From: Embleya scabrispora DSM 41855
GTDB lineage: Bacteria > Actinomycetota > Actinomycetes > Streptomycetales > Streptomycetaceae
DNA length: 64,000 bases
Assembly: GCF_000372745.1 (NCBI RefSeq)
Contig: NZ_KB889561.1
Location: forward strand, 62,811 to 126,810
Reading direction: 5' to 3'
In this document: piece after piece, positions 48,440-58,012 of the stretch
Layout of the letters: the number at the start of each line of letters is the position of its first letter
Numbering within the stretch: the first letter of the stretch is position 1
Notes under the pieces: model-generated
The model's database searches: none
The model's input: the letters and a program-made list of their open reading frames with translations, nothing else
What the model was told of the DNA's origin: nothing
Made by a program: the position numbers and the translations under genes

Positions 48440-49347
48440 CCACGACCACCACACCCCACCCGGCCCCGACCGAAACCCCCACCCCCGCCCGACGAACCAC
48501 CACGCGGCCACGCGGACGGCGCCGCGGCGAACGCGGCCCGCTCGCCTCGATCGCCCTGCACGCCACCCTCCTGGTCGCGAGCGCGATCGCGATCTTCCCG
48601 GTCCTGTGGATCGCGCTGACCTCGCTCAAGCCGGGCGACGACTGGCAAAAGCCCGGCAGCTTCGCGGGGTTGTCCCTGGGCAACTACCGCGACGTGCTCT
48701 CCGACGGCTCGTTCGTGCGCTGGTTCGGCAACTCGGTCGTCGTCGCACTGGGCACCACGGTGCTCGGCGTGTTCATCGCCGCGAGCGCCGGCTACGCCCT
48801 CTCCCGGATGCGATTCCCCGGCCACAAACCGCTGATGTGGGCCTTCCTGGTCGTGCAGATGTTCCCGGTGGCCGTGCTCATCGTGCCGATGTACACGATC
48901 ATGTCGAAGCTGCACCTGATCAACACCTACGGCAGCCTGATCCTGGCCTACTGCACGGTGGCCGTGCCGTTCTGCGCGTGGATGCTCAAGGGTTACTTCG
49001 ACACGATCCCGCGCGAGATCGACGAGGCCGGACGGGTCGACGGACTGACCCCGTTCGGCACGTTCTGGCGGCTCGTCATGCCGCTGGCCCGGCCCGGCCT
49101 CGCGGTGACCGCGTTCTACAGCTTCCTCACCGCGTGGGGCGAGGTCGCCTATGCGACGACCTTCATGAACGACCGCAAGCACTACACCCTGGCGGTCGGA
49201 CTGGGCACCTGGGTGGGCCAGTTCAAGAGCGAGTGGGGCCTGATGACCGCGGCTTCGGTGCTCATCACCATCCCCGCGGCACTGGTCTTCTTCTTCGTGC
49301 AGCGCCACCTCGTCTCCGGGCTCACCGCGGGCGGGACCAAGTCCTGA
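48436..49347 (+). CDS. malG: Maltose-type ABC transporter permease (MalG)
   Basis: 303 aa, with a Thr/Pro- and Arg-rich N-terminal tail of about 35 residues and then six membrane helices (ALHATLLVASAIAIFPVLWIALTSLKPG opens the core). The EAA loop is DEAGRVDGLTPFGTFWRLVMPLARPGL. The ATG overlaps the malF stop (ATGA), so the two permeases are translationally coupled. Confidence 0.9.
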   Translation: MTTTTTPHPAPTETPTPARRTTTRPRGRRRGERGPLASIALHATLLVASAIAIFPVLWIALTSLKPGDDWQKPGSFAGLSLGNYRDVLSDGSFVRWFGNSVVVALGTTVLGVFIAASAGYALSRMRFPGHKPLMWAFLVVQMFPVAVLIVPMYTIMSKLHLINTYGSLILAYCTVAVPFCAWMLKGYFDTIPREIDEAGRVDGLTPFGTFWRLVMPLARPGLAVTAFYSFLTAWGEVAYATTFMNDRKHYTLAVGLGTWVGQFKSEWGLMTAASVLITIPAALVFFFVQRHLVSGLTAGGTKS

Positions 49348-49416
49348 CCCGGGACCGGTTCTCGGGCCTCGGGCCTCGGAACCGGCCGCGCGCCCACGCC
49401 CCTCGCATCGCATCGC

Positions 49417-49444
49417 CAGCCGACAGCCGACAGCCGACAGCCGA
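49417..49444 (+). repeat. Short tandem repeat CAGCCGA x4 before aglA
   Basis: Four exact copies of a 7-bp unit, followed by CGACAGGA repeats, in the 123-bp gap between malG and aglA. The length of this leader could vary by slippage; no other function is visible. Confidence 0.75.
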
Positions 49445-49470
49445 CCGTACGACAGGACGACAGGACAGCC

Positions 49471-51105
49471 ATGAACCTCCCCCTGACCCTCCCCGAGCCC
49501 CCGCAGACCCGGGAAAGCCCCGGGCCCTGGTGGCGGGACGCGGTCATCTACCAGGTGTATGTGCGCAGTTTCGCCGACGGCAACGGCGACGGCGTGGGCG
49601 ACCTGCTGGGCATCCGCACCCGGCTGCCCTACCTGCGCGACCTGGGCGTGGACGCGCTGTGGATCACCCCCTTCTACGCGTCGCCGATGGCCGACGGCGG
49701 TTACGACGTCGCCGACTACCGAGCGGTCGACCCGACCCTGGGCACGCTCGGTGACATCGATGCCCTGGTGCGCGAGGCACACGCGTTGGGCCTGCGGGTG
49801 ATCGTCGACATCGTGCCCAACCACACCTCCGATCACCACGCCTGGTTCCGCGAGGCACTCGCCGCCGCACCGGGCGACGCCGCGCGCGAGCGCTACATGT
49901 TCCGCGACGGCCGCGGCCGGGACGGCGAACTGCCGCCCAACGACTGGGAATCCGTCTTCGGTGGACCGGCTTGGACGCGACTGCCGGACGGCTCCTGGTA
50001 TCTGCACCTGTTCGCCCCCGAACAGCCCGACCTCAACTGGCACCACCCCGAGGTCCGGGCCGAGTTCCTGGACATCCTCGCCTTCTGGCTCAACCTGGGC
50101 GTGGACGGCTTCCGGATCGACGTCGCACACGGCATGTTCAAGGAGCCCACGCTCGCCGACATCGGGCACGACCGGCAGATCTCCCTCCTCGGCACACAGG
50201 CCCTGCCCTATTTCGACCGCGACGAGGTACACGAGATCTACCGCGAATGGCGGGCCCTGCTCGACACCTACCCCGGCGATCGGGTGGCAGTGGCCGAGGC
50301 GTGGGTGCCCGACGCCGGGCGGCTCGCGCTGTACCTGCGCCCGGACGAGTTGCACCAAGCCTTCAACTTCCACTACCTGGGCACCGATTGGTCGGCTCCG
50401 GCCTTCCGCGCGGTCGTCGACGATTCGCTCGCCGCGGTCGCGGACGTCGGCGCGCCCGCCACGTGGGTGCTCTCCAACCACGACGTGCAACGCCACGTCA
50501 CCCGGTACGGCGGCGGTACACGCGGGCAGGCTCGCGCCCGCGCCGCGGTGCTGCTCACCCTCGCGCTGCCCGGCTCCGCCTACCTCTACCAGGGCGAGGA
50601 ACTCGGCCTTCCCGAAGTCACCGACCTGCCCGACGAGGTGCTCCAGGATCCGCAGTGGGAACGGTCCGGGCACACCGACCGCGGCCGCGACGGCTGCCGG
50701 GTGCCGATCCCTTGGGACGGCGCCGAGGCGCCGTTCGGCTTCGGCCCGCCCGGGTCGCGCCACAGTTGGCTACCGGTACCCGCCGACTGGCGGGAACTGA
50801 GTGTGCGGGCGCAGTGGGACCGACCCGGCTCGATGCTGGAGCTGTACCGGGAAGCCCTGCGCCTGCGCCGCGACCTGCCGGGGCTGGGTGGCGGGACACT
50901 ACGCTGGATCGACGCGCCACACGGCTGCCTCGCCTTCGAGCGCGGCGCCGAGTTCGTGTGCGTGGTCAACTTCGGTGACGCACCGGTGACCATCCCCTCG
51001 TACGGCCGGCAACTCCTCGCCGGTGCGCCGCTGGTCGCGGCCGAGGCGGGCGGCGTAGTGCTGCCGGCGAACACCGCGGTGTGGTGGGGACGGACCGCGA
51101 AGTGA
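49471..51105 (+). CDS. aglA: Alpha-glucosidase (GH13), intracellular maltodextrin hydrolase
   Basis: A 544-aa oligo-1,6-glucosidase/alpha-glucosidase-type GH13 enzyme with no signal peptide, so it acts on imported maltodextrins. The opening WWRDAVIYQVYVRSFADGNGDGVGDL is standard. Conserved regions are DIVPNHTSDHHAWF (region I), GFRIDVAHG with nucleophile Asp217, VAEAWV with acid/base Glu276 and LSNHDVQRHVTRYGGG with Asp338. The C-terminal beta domain ends VVNFGDAPVTIPSYGRQ. Position after malEFG matches aglA in the streptomycete maltose cluster. Confidence 0.93.
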   Translation: MNLPLTLPEPPQTRESPGPWWRDAVIYQVYVRSFADGNGDGVGDLLGIRTRLPYLRDLGVDALWITPFYASPMADGGYDVADYRAVDPTLGTLGDIDALVREAHALGLRVIVDIVPNHTSDHHAWFREALAAAPGDAARERYMFRDGRGRDGELPPNDWESVFGGPAWTRLPDGSWYLHLFAPEQPDLNWHHPEVRAEFLDILAFWLNLGVDGFRIDVAHGMFKEPTLADIGHDRQISLLGTQALPYFDRDEVHEIYREWRALLDTYPGDRVAVAEAWVPDAGRLALYLRPDELHQAFNFHYLGTDWSAPAFRAVVDDSLAAVADVGAPATWVLSNHDVQRHVTRYGGGTRGQARARAAVLLTLALPGSAYLYQGEELGLPEVTDLPDEVLQDPQWERSGHTDRGRDGCRVPIPWDGAEAPFGFGPPGSRHSWLPVPADWRELSVRAQWDRPGSMLELYREALRLRRDLPGLGGGTLRWIDAPHGCLAFERGAEFVCVVNFGDAPVTIPSYGRQLLAGAPLVAAEAGGVVLPANTAVWWGRTAK

Positions 51106-51118
51106 CCCACCAACCGCC

Positions 51119-51150
51119 CGGCGGCGCCGTGTGTGGGCACGGCGCCGCCG
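51119..51150. terminator. Hairpin terminator after aglA
   Basis: A perfect 13-bp stem (CGGCGGCGCCGTG and its complement) with the loop TGTGGG, 13 bp after the aglA stop. It separates the malEFG-aglA operon from malR. Confidence 0.82.
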
Positions 51151-51384
51151 ACGGTGACATCGGCGGGTCGACCCGCCTTTTCGGGCCGGCGCGTCGCCGG
51201 CCGACCGCACCCTTTCCGACCACGAGATGACCGTCCGGGGGCGCCGCGTCGCTTCCGGTCACCGACGGCACAGTCCGTGCCGCCCTTCGTCCCGCACTGT
51301 GCTGACGGCCCGTCACCTGCGTCGCAGCAGGAGGATTTCCCCGCCATGACTTTCCCTTCGTCAGGTCAACTAGAGTCATCTCCC

Positions 51385-52404
51385 ATGACCGCCAGGCTTT
51401 CCGACATCGCTGCTCAGGCAGGTGTGAGCGAGGCCACGGTCAGCCGTGTCCTCAACGGGAAGCCCGGCGTGTCCGCGGCCACCCGGCGGGTCGTCCTGGC
51501 CGCCTTGGACCTGCTCGGCTACGAGCGGCCGACCCGGTTGCGCCGCCGCAGCGCCGGGCTCGTGGGCCTGATCACACCCGAGCTCGACAACCCGATCTTC
51601 CCCGCCTTCGCGCAGGTCATCGAAAGCGCGCTGACCCAGCGCGAGTTCACCCCCGTGTTGTGCACGCAGACCCCCGGCGGGGCGACCGAGGACGAATTCA
51701 CCCACCTGCTCATCGAGCGTGGGGTCTCCGGAATCATCTTCGTCTCCGGCATGCACGCCGACACCACCGCGGGTATCGAGCGCTACACGAAGTTGTCGGG
51801 CGAGAACGTGCCGATGGTGATGATCAACGGCTACGCGGAGGGCGTGGACGCGCCCTTCCTCTCCACCGACGACCGGCTCGCGATGCGGCTCGCGGTCAGC
51901 CATCTCGTCGAGCTCGGGCACGAGAGAATAGGTCTGCTGTCCGGTCCGCGCCGATTCGTGCCGGTCATCCGCAAGGCCGAGGGCTTCCTGCGGACCATGG
52001 CCGAACTCCTGGGCACCGACGAGAAGGACGCACTCCTGGAGAACACCATCTTCTCCTTCGAGGGTGGTGCCGCCGGCGCCCGAACGCTGCTCGACCGAAA
52101 CGCCACCGCCCTGGTGTGCGGAAGCGACGTGATGGCTCTGGGCGCGATCACCACGATTCGCGAGCGCGGCCTCTCGGTACCGCACGACGTCTCGGTGATC
52201 GGCTTCGACGACTCGCCGTTCATCGCGTACACCGACCCGCCGTTGACCACCATCCGCCAACCGGTGCAGGCCATCGGACTGGCGGCGGTCCGCGCGCTCT
52301 TCGACGAGTTGGCCGGGATCCCGGCGCCCAGGTCGGAGTTCGTCTTCCGGCCCGAACTCATCGTGCGTGGGTCGACGGGCTCGGGGCCGAGAATCCAGCG
52401 CTGA
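51385..52404 (+). CDS. malR: LacI-family repressor of maltose metabolism (MalR-like)
   Basis: 339 aa. The LacI HTH with hinge (MTARLSDIAAQAGVSEATVSRVLNGKPGVSAATRRVVLAALDLLGYERP) is followed by a periplasmic-binding-protein fold (SAGLVGLITPELDNPIFPAFAQVIE; SVIGFDDSPFIAYTDPPLTTIRQP). This is very like streptomycete MalR. An in-frame ATG 39 nt upstream has a better AGGAGG but the codons between are atypical, so the ATG at MTARL is preferred. Unlike the usual arrangement with malR divergent from malE, here it lies downstream of aglA on the same strand. It should bind the two sites before malE. Confidence 0.9.
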   Translation: MTARLSDIAAQAGVSEATVSRVLNGKPGVSAATRRVVLAALDLLGYERPTRLRRRSAGLVGLITPELDNPIFPAFAQVIESALTQREFTPVLCTQTPGGATEDEFTHLLIERGVSGIIFVSGMHADTTAGIERYTKLSGENVPMVMINGYAEGVDAPFLSTDDRLAMRLAVSHLVELGHERIGLLSGPRRFVPVIRKAEGFLRTMAELLGTDEKDALLENTIFSFEGGAAGARTLLDRNATALVCGSDVMALGAITTIRERGLSVPHDVSVIGFDDSPFIAYTDPPLTTIRQPVQAIGLAAVRALFDELAGIPAPRSEFVFRPELIVRGSTGSGPRIQR

Positions 52405-52515
52405 GCCGTCGGGTCGAGTGGACCTCTCGACGCCGACCCACCGATCGGGAGCGCGGTTCGGGTGGATGCGCCGCTTCTCCGGGAAGTCGCAGGTGCTGCT
52501 CTCCTTCTCGGACGG

Positions 52516-52818
52516 CTACCGGACCTCGGGGCCGAGTTCGCTGTCGAGCCGGTCGGGCCAGTGCGCATCGGCGAGTTCCGCGTCGACGAGCAGGTCGCGC
52601 CAGTCCGCCTTCGCGAGTTCGACGGCTCGGCGGAACTTGGCGATGTCGCCTTCGGCGAGCAGGACGATCGCGGCTCGGACGCGCTCGCTGCGCAAGGCCT
52701 CCCGGTCATGACCCGCAGCCTCCGCGAGTGCGTCGAGCAGGCGCAGAATCTCCGGTGCGGAACCCGGTTCGGGGAAGTCGCGTCGGATGCGCCGTTCGAG
52801 TCTCGTGCCGGCAGTCAT
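52516..52818 (-). CDS. Small conserved hypothetical protein
   Basis: A 100-aa, mostly helical, soluble protein: MTAGTRLERRIRRDFPEPGSAPEILRLLDALAEAAGHDREALRSERVRAAIVLLAEGDIAKFRRAVELAKADWRDLLVDAELADAHWPDRLDSEL. AGAGGGG lies before the ATG. Proteins of this appearance recur in streptomycete genomes as an uncharacterised family; I cannot name a function. Its neighbours (malR, a lipoprotein gene) give no clue. Confidence 0.65.
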   Translation of the reverse strand: MTAGTRLERRIRRDFPEPGSAPEILRLLDALAEAAGHDREALRSERVRAAIVLLAEGDIAKFRRAVELAKADWRDLLVDAELADAHWPDRLDSELGPEVR

Positions 52819-52978
52819 GACACCCCTCTGTTCTCCATGGAACCCGATTCGTACGGACCAGAGTTGCACAGGACGAGGCACCACTGTTCCGCCGAATCCG
52901 CTCCCGGCCCGGCGCCTCGGCACCGACCGTGGCCCTGCCCACGACGCCCGGACGGGCAGGTCCTATGCTCACGTCCTC

Positions 52979-53572
52979 GTGACCGACTATCGCCGTACCG
53001 TGCTCGCCGCTCTCGCGACCGCAGCCGTGATGTCCGCCTCCGCCACCGGCTGTTCGGTCGCGGCCGACGTCGCGGCCGATGCCCGCCCCCGATCCACCGC
53101 GTCCTCGGCCGCCCCCACCGGCTCCGCGGCGACCCCCTTCACCCTGCCGCCGCGGACGGGCGCCACGCTGACACGCGCCGAGGCCGCCCGGCGGTACCAG
53201 CAGATCGCGGCGGGCCGAAACCGGGCCGTGAACGCACTCGGCGCGGCGGTCGAAAACCGCCGCCCGTGGACCGAACTGCGCGGCCTCGTCGCCGCCCGGC
53301 TCGCCGCCGAGGACGAGGAGTCCCGTCAACTCGCCGCGACCCCGTGGCCGGCCGACGTCGCCCCGCTCGCGGACGCGCTCGCGCGCTCGAACATGGCCCT
53401 CCGACCCGGGTGGCTCAAGGTCGTCGACGCGAAGAACGTCAACCAGTTCGTTCGCGCCATGCAGGCGTTGAACGAAGACACGGACTCGGACACGGACACG
53501 GATCTCCCCTACCGCATCCGCGTTCTCCTCGGCCTCCCCACCGGCGATTTCCCGGAAAAGCCCACGGCATAG
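52979..53572 (+). CDS. Putative lipoprotein of unknown function
   Basis: 197 aa from a GTG. The signal sequence (YRRTVLAALATAAVMSASATGC) ends in a lipobox-like SATGC with Cys25. A Ser/Ala/Thr/Pro linker is followed by a helical domain (LTRAEAARRYQQIAAGRNRAVNALGAAVENRRPWTELRGLVAARLAAEDEESRQLA) and an acidic Asp/Thr repeat (DTDSDTDTD). TCCTATGCT, a fair -10-like element, lies just upstream of the start, suggesting a near-leaderless message. No family is recognised. Confidence 0.65.
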   Translation: MTDYRRTVLAALATAAVMSASATGCSVAADVAADARPRSTASSAAPTGSAATPFTLPPRTGATLTRAEAARRYQQIAAGRNRAVNALGAAVENRRPWTELRGLVAARLAAEDEESRQLAATPWPADVAPLADALARSNMALRPGWLKVVDAKNVNQFVRAMQALNEDTDSDTDTDLPYRIRVLLGLPTGDFPEKPTA

Positions 53573-53591
53573 CCGCCGTACCGCGCGCTGA

Positions 53592-55754
53592 TCACCGCGG
53601 CCCGCACCCACCGGGCCGCGATGCGAGGCACCGACGGTGGTCCGGCCGGACCGACGCCTCGACGGGTGAGATGCCCGGATCGGGGTCGCCCTCGATGGCG
53701 GCGATGATCCCGGCCGCCCAGTGTCGAGGGTGCTCGTGCCCGAGGGCCGTGGACAGACGAATCATCCGGGCACGTCGTTCGCGTCGGGGCATCCGCAGCG
53801 CCCGCCGCAGAGCCCGCACGAGGTCGGCCGGCGAGCGCGGATCCGTCAACAGCGCGCCGCCGCCGAGTTCCTCCGCTGCTCCGGCATAGCGCGACAGCAC
53901 CAGCACCCCGGAGCCGCCCGCGGCCGACTGTGCCGCCACGAACTCCTTGGCGGTGAGGTTCATGCCGTCCTGTAGCGACGTCACCCAGAACACGTCCGCG
54001 GCGAGATACTCGTCCAGGACCTCGACGAACGAGAGGTTGCGCGGGAGGTATTCGACCGGTCGCCAAGTCGCCGTGCCGAACCGCTCGTTCACGTCGGCGA
54101 TGCCCTGTTCGAGGGCGACGCGGGTCGAATCGTAGGCGGTGATACCGGGTTCGGGTGGCGGGCAGACGAGTCGGAACCGAAGGCGGCCGTGCAGGGCCGG
54201 GTCGGCTGCCAGGAGTGCGGCGACGGCGGCGACCTTGCGCTCGGGGGCCTTCACGTAGTCCAGGCGCTCGACCGAAAGCACCAGATGCCCCGCGGCGGAT
54301 GGCGCGTGAGGCCCTCGGGCCCGGACCATCGTATCGATGGCCTCGCGGTCCACGCCCAGCGGATGCACGCCCACCCGCGGCGCCGAGCCGTTCCCGCCCA
54401 ACGTGGCCCGGAAGTTGGCGGCGAATCCCTCGGTCTGGAAACCGGCCCAGTCCAGCGCCGTCAGGGACGTCCGCACCTCGGCCGCGACCGGCAGCGCATC
54501 GAAGACCGGGACCGGAGGAAACGGCGTGTGGTGAAACAAACCCACCCGCAGATCGGGCCGCGAGGCGCGCAGCAGTCCGGGCACGAGCCACAGGTTGTAG
54601 TCGTGCAGCCAAATGGTCGCCCGCTCGGCGGCTCGCTCCGCGATGTGTTCGGCGAAGCGGCGGTTCACGGTTCGGTATTCGATCCAGGCCGCGCGGTCGA
54701 AGCGCATGCGTTCCGGCTGCGACATCAGAGCCGGCCACAACGTCTCCTTGCAGGCTCGGTGAAAGTACGCGGACCATGCGGCGGAATCGAACCGTTGCAG
54801 CGACAAAGCAGGCCGAAGGTCGTGCTCCCCGCCGTCCGGACCGGGCAGGTCGTCGTCGACCACCGATCCCGCGACCCACAGGGGCGGGACATGGCGGTCC
54901 GCCTCGTGGTCGGCCCCGCGTGCGGTGCCCAGAACGGCACACAGCGTCGGCAGGATTCCGTTCGGGCTGGTCGGAGCGCGCCAACCCGTCGATGTCCACA
55001 CCCGGGGCGGCCGGTGATAGCCCACGACCAACGCGTGTTCCGGCTCCACCCAGCCCAGGTCGCGTAATCCGGCGACGACGCCCGCCGCGCCGTGATGCTC
55101 GGTGCGGTACACCCTCTCGTCCCCGGCCACCGCCCGATCGAGGGCGGGCTCGGCGCCACCGACCACCACACCGTGCGCGCCGATCGCGAACATCGACAGG
55201 TCGTTGAGCGAGTCGCCGGCGACCAACAGATCCGCAACTACCCAACCCTGCGCGCGGGCCAGGGCCTCCACCGCGGCACCCTTGCTCGCCCCGGGTGGCA
55301 GCACGTCGAGGTACCGATCGGCCGAGTAGGCCCACGAGCACCCCAACGCGGCGACCGCGGAAACGAGTTCGCCGGTGAGGTCCTGCGGACTCAGGTGGAA
55401 GGAACACCGTCCGTCCTGCGCCACCCCGTGCTGGTACGTCAGGCCGGGGAATCCGGAGAGCGCGTCGCGCACCCGGGCCGCACCGGGCCAGCCCTCGCGC
55501 AACCGGGACTGCACGTCCGTGACCGTGCTCAGGTCCCTGCCGTCGGCCACGCTGGCTCCCACGTCGGCGACGATCCACCGCGGCCTGGGCACGAGCGGAT
55601 CGGCGAGCACCCCGCGCACCGAGGCCAGACCGCGGCCGGTTGCGAAAACCACCGTGATCTCCGGATGACGCGACAAGATCCCATGCAGCCGCAGGCGTTC
55701 GGCGTCCGTGCCGCCCAGCAACGTGCCGTCCAGATCGGTGACCAGAACTCTCAC
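53592..55754 (-). CDS. Bifunctional HAD phosphatase-GT20 synthase, glucosylglycerol-phosphate type (GgpPS-like)
   Basis: 720 aa from a GTG with GGGGG upstream. Residues ~1-250 are a HAD phosphatase of the sucrose-phosphatase class: VTDLDGTLL with nucleophile Asp7, VVFATGRG, and GDSLNDLSMF. The rest is a GT20 glycosyltransferase with LHDYNLWLVPGLLR, FHHTPFPP, LSVERLDYVKAPE and DGMNLTAKEFVA. A HAD domain N-terminal to GT20, and FHHTPFP in place of the trehalose-synthase FLHIPFP, point to glucosylglycerol phosphate synthase/phosphatase, which makes the compatible solute glucosylglycerol, rather than OtsA. A trehalose or other glycoside product remains possible. Confidence 0.75.
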   Translation of the reverse strand: MRVLVTDLDGTLLGGTDAERLRLHGILSRHPEITVVFATGRGLASVRGVLADPLVPRPRWIVADVGASVADGRDLSTVTDVQSRLREGWPGAARVRDALSGFPGLTYQHGVAQDGRCSFHLSPQDLTGELVSAVAALGCSWAYSADRYLDVLPPGASKGAAVEALARAQGWVVADLLVAGDSLNDLSMFAIGAHGVVVGGAEPALDRAVAGDERVYRTEHHGAAGVVAGLRDLGWVEPEHALVVGYHRPPRVWTSTGWRAPTSPNGILPTLCAVLGTARGADHEADRHVPPLWVAGSVVDDDLPGPDGGEHDLRPALSLQRFDSAAWSAYFHRACKETLWPALMSQPERMRFDRAAWIEYRTVNRRFAEHIAERAAERATIWLHDYNLWLVPGLLRASRPDLRVGLFHHTPFPPVPVFDALPVAAEVRTSLTALDWAGFQTEGFAANFRATLGGNGSAPRVGVHPLGVDREAIDTMVRARGPHAPSAAGHLVLSVERLDYVKAPERKVAAVAALLAADPALHGRLRFRLVCPPPEPGITAYDSTRVALEQGIADVNERFGTATWRPVEYLPRNLSFVEVLDEYLAADVFWVTSLQDGMNLTAKEFVAAQSAAGGSGVLVLSRYAGAAEELGGGALLTDPRSPADLVRALRRALRMPRRERRARMIRLSTALGHEHPRHWAAGIIAAIEGDPDPGISPVEASVRPDHRRCLASRPGGCGPR

Positions 55755-55959
55755 CGCATACCCCCGACCGACCGGATTCGCATGCCCCGAACACCTCACC
55801 CACGAGCGGGTGCGGGTCGCCGCACGCGAACGCCCTCCGCCCGATGGGCCGGAGAGCGCGGTCGATCGACGACAGCGAACGCTAACACGCGCGGGGAACC
55901 GTGGGCAGTCTCGCGACTACGAAAGGTGATATGCGCGGCGCATCGCGCGGATGCGCTGC

Positions 55960-56892
55960 TCAGGTCGACGACACGGGCCCGACCATCGCAAGCCACGCGG
56001 GCAGTTCACCGGCATCCAGAGCCCCGCCCGACCCCGGCGCCGTGGCGGCCGCCGATCCACAGGCCACCGCCGCCGCGAGGCATCGGGGCAGATCCCACTC
56101 GGCGAGAACACCGTGTACGAATCCGGCGTTGAAGCAATCGCCGGACCCGGTGGTGTCCACCACACGGACCGGGACGGCGGGAACGGTGAACCGGGCCCCG
56201 GCCCGCAGCGCGAACGCACCCTGTTCGCCACGCTTGATCACGACCGTGCCCACCAGTTCGCCCAGCAACGTCGCCGCCTCGTCCGCCGTGGCGACCCCCG
56301 TGAGGCTCAGTGCCTCGTCGATGTTGGGCGCGAAGACGTCCACATGGGCCAGGACTTCGCGCACGGTCGCCGTCTCCAGCGTCACCGGGACATCCTGGCA
56401 GTCCATGAAGATCAGCGTGCCCGCGTCACGCACCGCACGCAGCGTCTCCACGACTCCCGGGCCATACCGCAGTTCGGGCAGTACGAGGATGTTCGGCCGA
56501 TGCACACGCACCAGTTCCTCCACCGGGCGCGGTGTCACCGGGTCCTGAAAACTGACCATGGCCCGGTCGTCCGCATCCGAGAGCACGACCGTGACACTGC
56601 GCAAGGGCCCCGGGTGGTGGCGGAATCCGGACTCGTCCAGCCCTGCGGCGCGGGCCCCGGCCAGGACGTGCCGGCTGAACGCGTCGTCACCGAAATCGGT
56701 GGCCCACACCACGTCGTCCCCCAGCCGATGCAGCGCCATCGCCGGGTTGAAGGCGCCACCGGGCAACATCTCGAACCCACCCGCGAACGTCTCACGCCCC
56801 GCAGCCACCGTACGGGGCAGATCACGGAAGATCAGATCGGCGAAATACGCCCCGGCAACCAGAACATCGCAACGAACTTCGGATATACCCAT
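55960..56892 (-). CDS. PfkB-family carbohydrate kinase
   Basis: A 310-aa ribokinase-fold sugar kinase. Signature 1 is LPGGAFNPAMALHRLGDDVVWATDFGDD; signature 2 is VVDTTGSGDCFNAGFVHG, with the catalytic Asp. The substrate, likely a sugar or nucleoside, cannot be told. It lies 205 bp upstream of the GgpPS-like gene on the same strand, with an HSL-type esterase gene further upstream. Confidence 0.88.
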   Translation of the reverse strand: MGISEVRCDVLVAGAYFADLIFRDLPRTVAAGRETFAGGFEMLPGGAFNPAMALHRLGDDVVWATDFGDDAFSRHVLAGARAAGLDESGFRHHPGPLRSVTVVLSDADDRAMVSFQDPVTPRPVEELVRVHRPNILVLPELRYGPGVVETLRAVRDAGTLIFMDCQDVPVTLETATVREVLAHVDVFAPNIDEALSLTGVATADEAATLLGELVGTVVIKRGEQGAFALRAGARFTVPAVPVRVVDTTGSGDCFNAGFVHGVLAEWDLPRCLAAAVACGSAAATAPGSGGALDAGELPAWLAMVGPVSST

Positions 56893-56965
56893 ACCCGCAT
56901 CATCACGCCGGACCTCAACCGACCGGCGGGCGGTGGACGTCGGGCGCCCGCCGGGCGCGATCCGC

Positions 56966-58012
56966 TCAGCAGCCGGACGCGTCGCTCACGTCGGACCGGG
57001 TGAGGATGCGCCGAAGCCAGCGGGAGCGGGCGTCGCGGGCGTCGCGGCTGAGCGCCGCGTGTGGTGCGAAGGTGTCGAAGCCGTGGAACGCCCCTGGCCA
57101 TACATGCAGTTCGGCTCGGCCGCCGGCCTGCCAGATGGCAGCGGCATAGGCCACGTCCTCATCCCTGAAGGTCTCGGCCGAGCCGACCTCGATGTAGGCC
57201 GGGGGTAGTCCGGACAGATCCGTGGCGCGGGCGGGCGCCGCGTAGGGCGACAGGTCCGCGGCGCCGTACCGGTCGCCCAGCAGCGCCTGCCACGCGGTGG
57301 TGTTGGAGGTGCGGTCCCAGGTGTCGACGCCGGCCATCTGGTGGCTGGAGAAGGTGCTGTTGCGGTCGTCGAGCATCGGGCACAGGAGCAATTGCCCGAT
57401 CGGCGTGGGTCCGCCCCGATCACGGGTGATCAAAGCGAGCGCCGCGGCGAGTCCGCCGCCGGCACTCTTTCCGCCGACGATCACGCGGTCCGCGTCGATG
57501 CCCAGCGCACGCGCGTGCGCTGCCGCCCAGACGAGTCCGGCGTAACAGTCCTCCACGGGTTCGGGGTACCGCGCCCGCGGGGCGAGCGGGTAATCGACGG
57601 AGACGACGGCCAACTCCAGCGGGAGGGCCCATTCGCGAAGCAGCTGCGGAAGTACGGACCACGCGTTACCCATGATCATTCCGCCGCCGTGCATGTAGTA
57701 CAGCAGCGGCAGCGGCCCGGCGATCCCCGCGGGCCGCGCGCTCACGAGTGTGACCTCCCGCCCGTCCGATGCCCCCGGCACCCGCAACTCCTCCACCTCG
57801 AAACGGCCTTCGGCCCGGAGATCCGCCACGGTCGGCCTCGGCCGGACCGCGGCGTCCCGCTCCTGCCGGGCCGCGAGGTTCCCCGGGGTGAACGGCTCCC
57901 TCGCCTCCTCCCCCAGGGCCGCCAACGCCGCCCCCAGTTCGGGATCGAAGGGAGGCGCATCCCCCGCCGTCGAAACACGGCCGGGCTCCGCGGGCGAGTG
58001 GCCGATACTCAC
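56966..58012 (-). CDS. Alpha/beta hydrolase, hormone-sensitive-lipase-type esterase
   Basis: A ~348-aa cytoplasmic esterase with the HSL motif YYMHGGGMIMGN, nucleophile motif GGKSAGGGLA, LLLCPMLDDRN, and C-terminal PAYIEVGSAETFRDEDVAYA and AFHGFD (catalytic His). Ser in KSAGG is the predicted nucleophile. The GTG start has GGGAG 8 nt upstream; an in-frame ATG 15 nt earlier lacks a ribosome site. The substrate is unknown. Confidence 0.85.
   Translation of the reverse strand: MSIGHSPAEPGRVSTAGDAPPFDPELGAALAALGEEAREPFTPGNLAARQERDAAVRPRPTVADLRAEGRFEVEELRVPGASDGREVTLVSARPAGIAGPLPLLYYMHGGGMIMGNAWSVLPQLLREWALPLELAVVSVDYPLAPRARYPEPVEDCYAGLVWAAAHARALGIDADRVIVGGKSAGGGLAAALALITRDRGGPTPIGQLLLCPMLDDRNSTFSSHQMAGVDTWDRTSNTTAWQALLGDRYGAADLSPYAAPARATDLSGLPPAYIEVGSAETFRDEDVAYAAAIWQAGGRAELHVWPGAFHGFDTFAPHAALSRDARDARSRWLRRILTRSDVSDASGC

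Noticed and set aside
51346-51384. Upstream ATG for malR with AGGAGG
   Set aside because: The 13 codons have atypical third positions and the family starts at MTARL; kept only as an alternative.
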